NCBI RefSeq assembly: GCF_015752315.1
Contig: NZ_JADOVJ010000001.1
Span: forward strand, 2,720,501 to 2,784,500
DNA: 64,000 nucleotides
Direction of reading: 5' to 3'
Source: Nocardioides luteus
GTDB taxonomy: Bacteria; Actinomycetota; Actinomycetes; Propionibacteriales; Nocardioidaceae
Shown here: in pieces, positions 36,191 through 43,479 of the stretch
How the letters are laid out: every line of letters begins with the position of its first letter
Position numbering within the stretch: position 1 is the stretch's first letter
Notes under the pieces: model-generated
What the model was told of the DNA's origin: nothing
Database searches by the model: none
What the model saw: the letters and a program-made list of their open reading frames with translations, nothing else
Translations under genes and position numbers: made by a program

Positions 36191-37564
36191 TCAGCTCCTG
36201 TGGTGATCGTCGGGCGCGTCGGCGAACGTGTCGGCGGTGAAGGTGAACCGGTCCCCGTCCAGGACCGCGGCGACCTTGGGCGGCGGCGCATGCCCGGCGG
36301 CGGCCGACGCCGACAGGTCCATCTGATAGGCGGCGGTGTTCACGAACGCGAGTACGTCGCCGCTGCGCGGCTCGGCGTCGAGGAAGACCTTCCGCCGGCT
36401 GATCAGGTCCGACTCCAGACAGAGCCGTCCGGCCAGGAACACTCCCCCGTCCGGCGGATCGCCATGCCCGTCGACGAGCACCGGGTCGAGCAGGACCTCC
36501 TGGTCGGCAGGGGTGACCTGGTTGCGGGAGAGGTCGAGCACGACCAGCTCGCGACCGGCCGCGCGTTTCCGGTAGAGCACTTCGGCCAGGGTGATCCCGG
36601 CGTGGTCGACGAGGGCCTTGCCCGGTTCGATCCACAGCGTGAGCATGCACTCGCGCAGAACCTCGGCGACCGGTCGCCGTTCGATCTCGGCGGCCAGGAA
36701 CCGGTCGAGCACCTCGGTCATCGGGCGGTGGTTGCCGTACTTGTGCGCGGCCGGCGCCACGACGTCGTGACCCGGCCACACCAGCTCCCCCGGCCCCGCG
36801 GCAAGCGCCTGCGCGTAGCGTTGGAAAGGCTCGGGATCCTCGACGAACCGCTGGCGGAAGCCGCCGCCGATGTCGACCACCGACGGCCGCAGACCCTTGC
36901 GGTACGCAGCGGACACCACCGCCATCGACTCGGTCAGCGCGTCCACGCGGGCGGCCGGATCGGCGGTGTCGAGGTGGAACGCCACACCGCGCAGCTCGAG
37001 CCCGGGCGCGCGGCGTACGGTCTCGAGGGCGGCGTCGGCGTCGGCGAGGTCGATGCCGAACCGAGACGGCGGCACCAGCGGCGAGGCGAAGCCGGAGAGC
37101 CGCAGCAGGACCGGGACGGTGCTGCCCGCGGGCGCCGCGGCGGCGAGTCGGTCGAGCTCCCACAGATCGTCGGCGTTCGTGGTGACCCCGAGCGACGCGA
37201 TCCGCTGGATGAACGCCGGCGACTTCGGACCCGTGGCCTCGATCCAGTCCGGCGCGAACCCCGCCGCGAGGGCCCGGTCGAGCTCGGCCGAGGAAGCCAC
37301 GTCCACCCCGAGTCCGGCTGCGGCTGCCTCGGCGACCAGCGCGGTCGAGGCGTTCACCTTGTGGGCGTAGAAGACGTCGTGCGGAACCGCGTGTCGCCGG
37401 AGCACGGCCTTCAGCGAGGCCGCGTTCTCGGCCATGACCTGCGGGAAGACCACGTGCAGCGGCGAGCCGAACCGTTCGATCGCCTCGGCCACCGCGGCAC
37501 CGTCGGCGAGGAACCGGTCGGCGATCGGGTGCCGCGCGGCCGGGAGCGGGTAGCGAGCCGTCAC
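36191..37564 (-). CDS. PLP-dependent decarboxylase, alanine-racemase fold (LysA/ornithine decarboxylase type)
   Basis: 457 residues of fold-type III. PLP lysine K69 is in DVFYAHKVNAS, with the HLDTADPAARVDAL and VVDIGGGFRQRF blocks and the C-terminal CLESDLISRR motif that corresponds to the CESGD of diaminopimelate decarboxylases. The HKYGNH region and flanking residues differ from standard LysA, so the substrate is probably not diaminopimelate. In this operon it could decarboxylate the beta-substituted amino acid made by the adjacent synthase, much as SbnH acts after SbnA in siderophore assembly; this is inference. GTG start overlaps the upstream stop (GTGA). Confidence 0.85.
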   Translation of the reverse strand: MTARYPLPAARHPIADRFLADGAAVAEAIERFGSPLHVVFPQVMAENAASLKAVLRRHAVPHDVFYAHKVNASTALVAEAAAAGLGVDVASSAELDRALAAGFAPDWIEATGPKSPAFIQRIASLGVTTNADDLWELDRLAAAAPAGSTVPVLLRLSGFASPLVPPSRFGIDLADADAALETVRRAPGLELRGVAFHLDTADPAARVDALTESMAVVSAAYRKGLRPSVVDIGGGFRQRFVEDPEPFQRYAQALAAGPGELVWPGHDVVAPAAHKYGNHRPMTEVLDRFLAAEIERRPVAEVLRECMLTLWIEPGKALVDHAGITLAEVLYRKRAAGRELVVLDLSRNQVTPADQEVLLDPVLVDGHGDPPDGGVFLAGRLCLESDLISRRKVFLDAEPRSGDVLAFVNTAAYQMDLSASAAAGHAPPPKVAAVLDGDRFTFTADTFADAPDDHHRS

Positions 37565-38778
37565 CCGTCGGCCACCGTGTAGCCGCAGTCGCGCAGGTCG
37601 GCGAAGACCCGGTCGCGCTGGTCGGCGTCGGTGAACCTGGCCCGCACCCGCTTTCCGTGTAGGTCCACCTCGATCAGCTCGGCCGCCTGGGCGTCGAAGA
37701 CGGCGGTGATCGTCACCCGGCAGTGCCGGCAGGTCATGTCCGGGACCCCGAACTCCTGTTCTCCCGCGGCGAACTCGGCATCCCCGTCGGCGGGCCCGGG
37801 GGCCTCGGCGATCCGCACCGACTCGACCGCGGACCGGAAGGCGCCGGTGAGCGCCTCGGCGACCGCGGCGAGCGGCTGGACCCGTGCGCCGTCGACCTGG
37901 TGGGCTCGCTGTCCGAGGCAGACGGGGCGCTCCTCGGCCGGCAGCAGGGCGTACTGTCGCGAGATCTGGTCGAGCTCGACGTGGTAGCGCTGGATGGCGG
38001 CGCGCAGGCCCAGGCCCTCCTCGCGGGCGCGGGCCATCACCTCATGGGCGTCCGCGATGGTGCGGCGCTTCATCTCGGCGAGCAGGGTGACGGTGTCCTG
38101 GGTGTAGCGAAGGCGGCCGCCGGAGCGCTCCAGCCGCGCCGGGATCATGCCGCGGCGGTAGGTGGAGGCCTGCAGCTCCCAGAACCAGGTCGAGGCCACC
38201 GTGCCGTACAGGCCCGAGGCATGCATCTCCTCGGCGAACTCGACGAGGTCGTCGATGCCGACCTGGCCGGCGAGCATGCCGTGCTGGACGAGGGCGCGAC
38301 CCGCGGCCTCGGCGCCGACGCGGAAGATCTCGCCGGGTTCCTGGTCGGTGGTGGTGTCGGCGAGGACGTCGAGCTCGTCGTCGCCGAGGGCGTCCGAGCG
38401 CGCGGTCACCGCGTCTGCGGCGGCGATCGCGTCACCCACGGCGATCACGGCTTCCCGGGTCGCGATCGGCAGGAGCGGTCCCAACGGTCCCGGGCCGATG
38501 TGGCCGCTGTTGGCGATCCCGCGGGAGTCGCGCCAGGTGACCCGGTGGGTGGCGGTGACGACCTGGTCGGGGCGGCACGGGCGCATGAAGGACTCCAGGT
38601 AGCGACGCTGTCCCGTCGTGAGCGGCCCGCCGGGTTCGGGGCGGAGCTCCTCGACGCGGTACGCCACCGACACTGCCGGGGTCGCCGGCGCGGCCCCGGT
38701 CAGGAAGTCGGCACCGGCGACCTCGGCCAGGATGCGGGCGGCGGCGGCGCGGTCGTATCGGATGCCTTCGGTCTGCAC
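37561..38778 (-). CDS. Unrecognised protein with C-terminal HMA (CxxC) domain
   Basis: 405 residues. I do not recognise residues 1-330: soluble, mostly helical, with a VTWRDSRGIANSGHIGPGPLG segment early on, a WFWELQASTYRRGMIPARLE stretch, and a helical region around 235-320 ending YALLPAEERPVCLGQ. Residues about 343-405 are a heavy-metal-associated domain: DMTCRHCRVTI (C350, C353), then VDLHGKRVRARF and LRDCGYTV. The domain normally binds Cu(I) or transfers it. The gene is locked between a cysteine desulfurase-like gene (3 nt away) and the decarboxylase (4-nt overlap), so it is an integral part of the pathway. Confidence 0.8.
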   Translation of the reverse strand: MQTEGIRYDRAAAARILAEVAGADFLTGAAPATPAVSVAYRVEELRPEPGGPLTTGQRRYLESFMRPCRPDQVVTATHRVTWRDSRGIANSGHIGPGPLGPLLPIATREAVIAVGDAIAAADAVTARSDALGDDELDVLADTTTDQEPGEIFRVGAEAAGRALVQHGMLAGQVGIDDLVEFAEEMHASGLYGTVASTWFWELQASTYRRGMIPARLERSGGRLRYTQDTVTLLAEMKRRTIADAHEVMARAREEGLGLRAAIQRYHVELDQISRQYALLPAEERPVCLGQRAHQVDGARVQPLAAVAEALTGAFRSAVESVRIAEAPGPADGDAEFAAGEQEFGVPDMTCRHCRVTITAVFDAQAAELIEVDLHGKRVRARFTDADQRDRVFADLRDCGYTVADG

Positions 38779-38781
38779 GTG

Positions 38782-39960
38782 TCAGGTCCTTTCGGCAGCG
38801 GCCGAGAGGCCCTGCAGGAGTCGGTCGACGTCGTTCTCGTCGTTGTAGAGGTGGAAGCTCGCCCGGACGGCGTCGTCCCGCGGGCCGTCGAGACAGTGGT
38901 CGCCGGCGCGTACGTAGACCCGGCGGCGTTCGAGGGCGAAGGCGACGTCGGCGCCGGCCTGGCCGTCGAGGGCGAAGGCGACGATGCCGCTGTGCGGCTG
39001 GCGCGGGTCGACCGGCGGTCCGAGGAGCGTGACCCCGCCGATCCGGGTGGCGCCGTCCGCGAACCGGGAGGCGAGGGCGGCCAGGTGGCCGCCGACGCGG
39101 TCGACCCCGATGCCGTCGAGGAACGCCGTGGCACCCGCCAGCGCCGCCGCTCCGGCGCCGTCGAGGCTGCCCTCCTCGGCGGCGTCGGTGAGCGGTGAGA
39201 CATGGCGTGCCGGCCCGCTCCGCCCGGCCGCGCGGTCGACGGCGATCCGGTGATGCTGACCGCGGCGTACGTAGACCGTGCCGGTGCCGGGAGGACCGAA
39301 CATCTTGTGGCCCGAGACGACGGCGACCTCGGCACGGGACTCGGCCAGGCGCAGGGGCAACCGTCCGGCGCTCTGGGAGCAGTCGAGGCAGACCGTCGCG
39401 GCCGGCGGGATCGCCAGCGCGTCGAGGTCGGTCCGGGTGCCGTGGAGGTTGTGGACGTCGGTGGCGACGACCACCGCGGTGCGGTCGCCCGCGGCCCGGG
39501 CGAAGTCGTCGGCGTCGATACGTCCCAGGCGATCGCGCCGGTAGGGCACCGCCCGCACTCCCTGGGGCCGCATCCGTTCCGCCAGCCGGAGCCAGGGACG
39601 CACCGTCGACAGGTGGTCCCCCGGGCAGTAGAGGATGTCGCCACCCTTCTCGAGCGCGGCGGGGCCCCACCGGTCGGCCAGGAACGCCATCGCACCGGTG
39701 GCGCCGCGGGTGAACGCCACCTCGTCGGGGAAGGCGGCGCCGAGGAACGCGGCGACGGCGGCCCGGGCCTCCTCGACCCGGCGCAGCGCGTCGCGTGCCC
39801 ACGGATGTCCACCCCTGCCGGGGTTGGCGGCGGGACCACGCAGCTCGGCGGTGAGCTGGGCGATGACCGGTTCCGGGCACGGCGTGCCGGAGGCGGCGTC
39901 GAGGTAGACGAGATCGGGTTCAGCGGTGAGGGCCGGGAAGTGCCGACGGGAGCCGAGCAC
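38782..39960 (-). CDS. Class V aminotransferase, cysteine desulfurase-like (SufS/Csd type)
   Basis: 392 residues. PLP lysine K219 lies in VVSGHKMFGPPGTG, preceded by VCLDCSQSAGRLPL, and a cysteine at the position of the SufS-type nucleophile is present (C356 in YVRAGDHCLDGP). This supports persulfide formation from cysteine, although selenocysteine lyase or another class V reaction is possible. The N-terminus (VYLDAASGTPCPEPV) is typical. No suf or isc genes are nearby; its partners are HMA-domain proteins, a PLP decarboxylase and a rhodanese-fused synthase, arguing for a dedicated sulfur pathway rather than Fe-S assembly. Confidence 0.85.
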   Translation of the reverse strand: MLGSRRHFPALTAEPDLVYLDAASGTPCPEPVIAQLTAELRGPAANPGRGGHPWARDALRRVEEARAAVAAFLGAAFPDEVAFTRGATGAMAFLADRWGPAALEKGGDILYCPGDHLSTVRPWLRLAERMRPQGVRAVPYRRDRLGRIDADDFARAAGDRTAVVVATDVHNLHGTRTDLDALAIPPAATVCLDCSQSAGRLPLRLAESRAEVAVVSGHKMFGPPGTGTVYVRRGQHHRIAVDRAAGRSGPARHVSPLTDAAEEGSLDGAGAAALAGATAFLDGIGVDRVGGHLAALASRFADGATRIGGVTLLGPPVDPRQPHSGIVAFALDGQAGADVAFALERRRVYVRAGDHCLDGPRDDAVRASFHLYNDENDVDRLLQGLSAAAERT

Positions 39961-39978
39961 GGACGACTCCGCTGCCGG

Positions 39979-40203
39979 TCAGGTTTCGCGGGCGATCGAG
40001 AAGCCGGCCTTGGCGAGCGTTGATCTGAGGACCCTGGGCTCGACCGGTTCGTCGGCGGTGACGCGGGCGCTCGAGACGGCTCCCGGGTTCAGATCGACCT
40101 CGACGCCGTGGACGCCGTCCAGGTCTCCGAGAGCGTTGGTCACGCTCTCGACACAGCGGTTGCAGGTCATTCCATCGATGCGCACTTCGAACTGAACCGA
40201 CAT
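39979..40203 (-). CDS. HMA-domain (CopZ-like) small protein
   Basis: 74 residues forming a single heavy-metal-associated domain with metal-binding C14 and C17 in DGMTCNRCVESV and the usual VEVDLNPG strand. Copper chaperones of this size hand Cu(I) to P-type ATPases, but none is encoded here. It is the first gene of the five-gene operon, 18 nt before the desulfurase-like gene. A second HMA domain is at the C-terminus of the protein at 37561-38778, so the two may exchange a metal or a persulfide. Confidence 0.88.
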   Translation of the reverse strand: MSVQFEVRIDGMTCNRCVESVTNALGDLDGVHGVEVDLNPGAVSSARVTADEPVEPRVLRSTLAKAGFSIARET

Positions 40204-40230
40204 GAGGCTGCCCTTCAGTAGGACTTCGCT

Positions 40231-40256
40231 GGTTCGCTCGAAAATATCACCGAACC
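40231..40256 (-). promoter_or_regulatory. Inverted repeat and AT-rich -10 region before the HMA operon
   Basis: ggttcg (40231-40236) and cgaacc (40251-40256) flank an AT-rich core whose minus-strand reading contains GATATT/TATTTT, a plausible -10 about 40 nt before the start at 40203. This is the only AT-rich patch in the 252-bp gap between the threonine aldolase and HMA genes; the rest of the gap holds a small gtcccc-tc-ggggac hairpin at 40290-40303 and nothing else I can name. A repressor site is plausible, the regulator unknown. Confidence 0.45.
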
Positions 40257-40455
40257 GATCGCCTCACAGGTGGTTTGGTCCGTCCTCCGGTCCCCTCGGG
40301 GACGACACACGCACGGATCGCCGGAGACGGCTCTCAGCCGGCGAGCTGGGCGAGTCCGCGACTGACCCTGCCCGGCGAGTTCCCACCTCCTCCGAATCTC
40401 GCCGCCCGCTCAGGCCGCCGTCATCACCCCTTCCGGGGGAGCTCCGGCCGTACGC

Positions 40456-41556
40456 TCAGGCGACCAGGGCAGCGAGATGGCCGGCGACGCTCTCCGGATC
40501 CAGCTCGAGCGCGCCCTGGCCGACCGTCACCTCGGTCACCACCCGGCCCGGCTCGTCGCTCGCGGTCCACGGTCTGCTGAACGCGAGCGAGTGCTCCTCG
40601 AGGGCGGCGAGGAGACGGGTGTTGATGTCGTCGGGGTCGCCTGCTGCGTACAGAAGGAAGGTGTTGGTGTGCGGCACCGCCGGCTGGGCGGTGATCTCGG
40701 CAGGAAGTGCGGCGGCCAGGGCCCTCGCCCAGGTCACGCACTCGCCGATGTGCGGGAGCCGGTCGCGGAGGCCGACCAGTGCGGCGACCGCCTCGGCGGT
40801 GGAGCGGTAGAGCGTCCCGCCCATCCGGCGCCGCCACAGTCTGGCTTGGGCGACGAAGTCGTCGTCGCCGAGCAGCGCCGCTCCGGCGAGGCCACCGAGG
40901 CCCTTGTAGAAGCTGGTGTAGACGGTGTCGGCGAGGCCGGCGATCTCTGCCAGCGGCTTGCCGAACCACTCCTGCGACTCCCAGATCCGGGCGCCGTCGA
41001 TGTGGAAGGCGATCCCTCGCTCATGGCACCCCTGCGCCAGCTCGGCGAGCTCGTCGAAGGTGGGCAGCAGACAGCCGGCGTCACGCAGCGGGAGCTCGAC
41101 CAGGCACGCCGCGAGCGGTCCCGGGATCGCGTCGAGATGCGCCCTCGTCGGCGTCTCGCGGCCCGTGGTGAGGTGCTCGATCCGCAGGTCCTGGAGGATC
41201 CTCGGCCCGTCGTCCTCGTGGACGAGCAGGTGGGAGAGGTCCGGCATCGCGACCCGCCGGTTGCCCGCCGTGTCGGCGTGGATCCGCAGCGCCACCTGCT
41301 GCGCCATCACCCCGGACGGGAAGTACGCAGCCGGCTTCCCAAGCAACTCGGAGACCTCAGTCTCCAGGCGCGCCACCGGCCCCCGCTCGGCGTAGACGTC
41401 CCACTCCTCGATCCCGAGCTCTCGGCACGCCTCCGCCAGCCCGTCGAACACCTCGGCCGGACTCGGGTACGCCGGGAAAACGCTCTGCCGGCACGCGATG
41501 ATCGCCGCCCGGAGTCGCTCCGGCAGCGACTTCTCCTCCTCGTTCACGCGGCTCAC
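40456..41556 (-). CDS. Low-specificity threonine aldolase / beta-eliminating lyase family
   Basis: 366-residue fold-type I PLP enzyme that would cleave threonine or allo-threonine to glycine and acetaldehyde. PLP lysine K218 is in YTSFYKGLGGLAGA, preceded by the HIDGARIWES block with the PLP-binding aspartate. Length matches the family. It is separated by 252 nt from the sulfur/HMA operon downstream and has the same orientation, but the operon appears to have its own promoter, so I treat it as independent. Confidence 0.87.
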   Translation of the reverse strand: MSRVNEEEKSLPERLRAAIIACRQSVFPAYPSPAEVFDGLAEACRELGIEEWDVYAERGPVARLETEVSELLGKPAAYFPSGVMAQQVALRIHADTAGNRRVAMPDLSHLLVHEDDGPRILQDLRIEHLTTGRETPTRAHLDAIPGPLAACLVELPLRDAGCLLPTFDELAELAQGCHERGIAFHIDGARIWESQEWFGKPLAEIAGLADTVYTSFYKGLGGLAGAALLGDDDFVAQARLWRRRMGGTLYRSTAEAVAALVGLRDRLPHIGECVTWARALAAALPAEITAQPAVPHTNTFLLYAAGDPDDINTRLLAALEEHSLAFSRPWTASDEPGRVVTEVTVGQGALELDPESVAGHLAALVA

Positions 41557-41612
41557 CCTAGTGAGCGCGTCCGATCCCGAGCATCGGATTTCTGCGGCTC
41601 TAGTCTGTCCCC

Positions 41613-42053
41613 ATGAACCTGCCGGCGGACCTCAGACGACCTGACTCGAGGTTCCAGAACCTGCTGTCGCTCCGCGCTGCGACGTACGCCGGAGTGGGTG
41701 GCGCCCTGATTACCGTCGTCGTCGCCGGATGGCCGCAGGTCGGCCTCGTCCTCGGCTGCCTGTCGGTGGTCGTTCTCTACAGCGTCTACCCGACGCTCTC
41801 GCTCGTCTGGGGCACCCGTGCCGAGCGACTGACGGAGTGGGCCTTCCTCGCCGCCGCCGTCATCAGCATCGCGCTCGCGGTCACCGTCTCCGGCCGCTGG
41901 CTCGCCCTCGGCTGGGCACTGCACGGCGTCTGGGACCTGCTGCACCACCACGACCGCCACGTCCTCGGGCTCCGCGGCATCCCGCCGTGGTACGTCCACA
42001 TGTGCTGGATCTGGGACCTGCTGGCGGCGCTCGGCCTCCTGCTCGTGCTCTGA
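41613..42053 (+). CDS. Small integral membrane protein, possibly DUF6010-like
   Basis: 146 residues with about four membrane segments. The conserved-looking part is the C-terminal half: GWALHGVWDLLHHHDRH and GIPPWYVHMCWIWDLLAA, rich in His and Trp. The pattern reminds me of the DUF6010 family, but I cannot confirm it. The start ATG lies 57 nt from the divergent threonine aldolase gene. No function can be assigned. Confidence 0.7.
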   Translation: MNLPADLRRPDSRFQNLLSLRAATYAGVGGALITVVVAGWPQVGLVLGCLSVVVLYSVYPTLSLVWGTRAERLTEWAFLAAAVISIALAVTVSGRWLALGWALHGVWDLLHHHDRHVLGLRGIPPWYVHMCWIWDLLAALGLLLVL

Positions 42054-42076
42054 CGGCGCGTTCGATCGGCCGACGC

Positions 42077-42223
42077 TCAGTCACCGTCGCCACCACCGTC
42101 GACGGCGTCCCCACCACCTTCGGGACCGCGCGGGATCTCCGTCTCGAGCTGGTAGGCGATCGTCTCCTCCAGCGGCACCGAGGGCGGGAGCTTGGTGAAG
42201 TCCTCCGGGGTCTGCTTCGTCAT
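42077..42223 (-). CDS. Small hypothetical protein (48 residues)
   Basis: A short frame beginning MTKQTPEDFTKLPPSVPLEE and ending in a Gly/Asp-rich tail. It lies between the membrane protein and the monooxygenase, divergent from the latter by 123 nt. No strong Shine-Dalgarno is visible. The amphipathic PPSVPLEETIAYQLE portion reads like protein rather than noise, but evidence is thin. Confidence 0.4.
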   Translation of the reverse strand: MTKQTPEDFTKLPPSVPLEETIAYQLETEIPRGPEGGGDAVDGGGDGD

Positions 42224-42346
42224 GTGTCGAGTATCGCCCCCGCTCGGCTGGCATGGCGATGGGTAATTCGACCCATCGCCACGTGCAACCCGAATGCGCC
42301 GTACGACCGACGCGGAGCGGCGGCGCGCGGACCTAACGTCGCGAGC

Positions 42347-43447
42347 ATGGACAGCACACACATCGAGACGATCATCATCGGCGCCGGCCAAGCCGGCCTG
42401 GCGACCGGTTACCACCTGCGACGACGCGGCCGCCCGTTCGTCATCCTCGACGCCAACGCGCGGATCGGCGACAACTGGCGGCGGCAGTGGGACACGCTGC
42501 GGCTCTACTCTCCGGCCAAGTACGACGCCCTCCCGGGGCTGGCGTTCCCGGCGAAGAGATGGTCGTTCCCCGGGAAGGACGACGTCGGCGACTACCTCGA
42601 GACGTACGCCCGCACCTTCGAGCTGCCCGTGCGGCTCGAGACCCGGGTCACCGGGCTCGACCGGCACGGTGACGGCTTCCGGGTGACGACAGATCGTGGC
42701 ACCTGGACCTGCGACAACGTCGTGGTCGCGACCGGCACCTTCGGGCGTACGCCCAACGTCCCCGCCATCTCGGCGCAGCTCGATCCGTCGATCCTGCAGC
42801 TCCACTCCAGCGAGTACCGCCGCCCCGGACAGCTGCGCGACGGGCCGGTGCTTGTCGTCGGTGCCAGCCACTCCGGCTGCGACATCGCCTTCGAGGTCGC
42901 CGAGTCGCGGCCGACGATCCTGGCCGGCCGCGACTGCGGCCAGATCCCTCCACGTCTGGACTCGCCGGTCATGCACCTGCTCTTCCCGGTGCTGCTCTTC
43001 GCCTGGCGGCACGTCCTCACCCGGCGTACCCCGATCGGCCGCAGGGAGATGCCCGAGATCCGCCGCCACGGCGGGCCGATGCTCCGGGTGAAGCGCTCCG
43101 ACCTGGCCGCCCGCGGCGTCGAGCGGGTCACCTCCAGGATCGAGGAGGTACGCGACGGCCTGCCCGTCGTCGACGGCATCCCGCGCGAGGTCGCCAACGT
43201 CGTGTGGGCCACCGGCTTCCGGCAGGCGTTCGACTGGATCCACCTGCCCGTGCTCGGCGAGGACGGCTGGCCGCGGGAGATGCGCGGCGTGGTGACGGAG
43301 GCCGACGGTCTGTTCTTCTGCGGCCTCAGCTTCCAGTACGCCTTCAGCTCCATGCTCCTGGCAGGCGCGGGTCGCGACGCGGCCCTCGTCGCCGACCGGA
43401 TCACGTCCCGGATGCGGCAGTCCGCACGGGTCTCCGTCGGCGCCTGA
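42347..43447 (+). CDS. Flavin-containing monooxygenase-like oxidoreductase
   Basis: 366 residues. FAD-binding GAGQAGLATGYHLRRRG at the N-terminus, NWRRQWDTLRLYSPAKYDALPG next, and a second Rossmann motif VLVVGASHSGCDIAFEVAE (about residue 165) for NADPH, then the ATG-like segment VVWATGFRQAFDW. This is the CzcO/YpdA-like or FMO subgroup of class B flavoproteins. Substrate unknown. It precedes a LuxR-type regulator by about 30 nt on the same strand, so the two may be co-expressed. No Shine-Dalgarno is clear before ATG 42347; leaderless initiation is possible. Confidence 0.85.
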   Translation: MDSTHIETIIIGAGQAGLATGYHLRRRGRPFVILDANARIGDNWRRQWDTLRLYSPAKYDALPGLAFPAKRWSFPGKDDVGDYLETYARTFELPVRLETRVTGLDRHGDGFRVTTDRGTWTCDNVVVATGTFGRTPNVPAISAQLDPSILQLHSSEYRRPGQLRDGPVLVVGASHSGCDIAFEVAESRPTILAGRDCGQIPPRLDSPVMHLLFPVLLFAWRHVLTRRTPIGRREMPEIRRHGGPMLRVKRSDLAARGVERVTSRIEEVRDGLPVVDGIPREVANVVWATGFRQAFDWIHLPVLGEDGWPREMRGVVTEADGLFFCGLSFQYAFSSMLLAGAGRDAALVADRITSRMRQSARVSVGA

Positions 43448-43479
43448 TCCGAGTACGCTCTCCAGTGGAGGTGCCTGCC

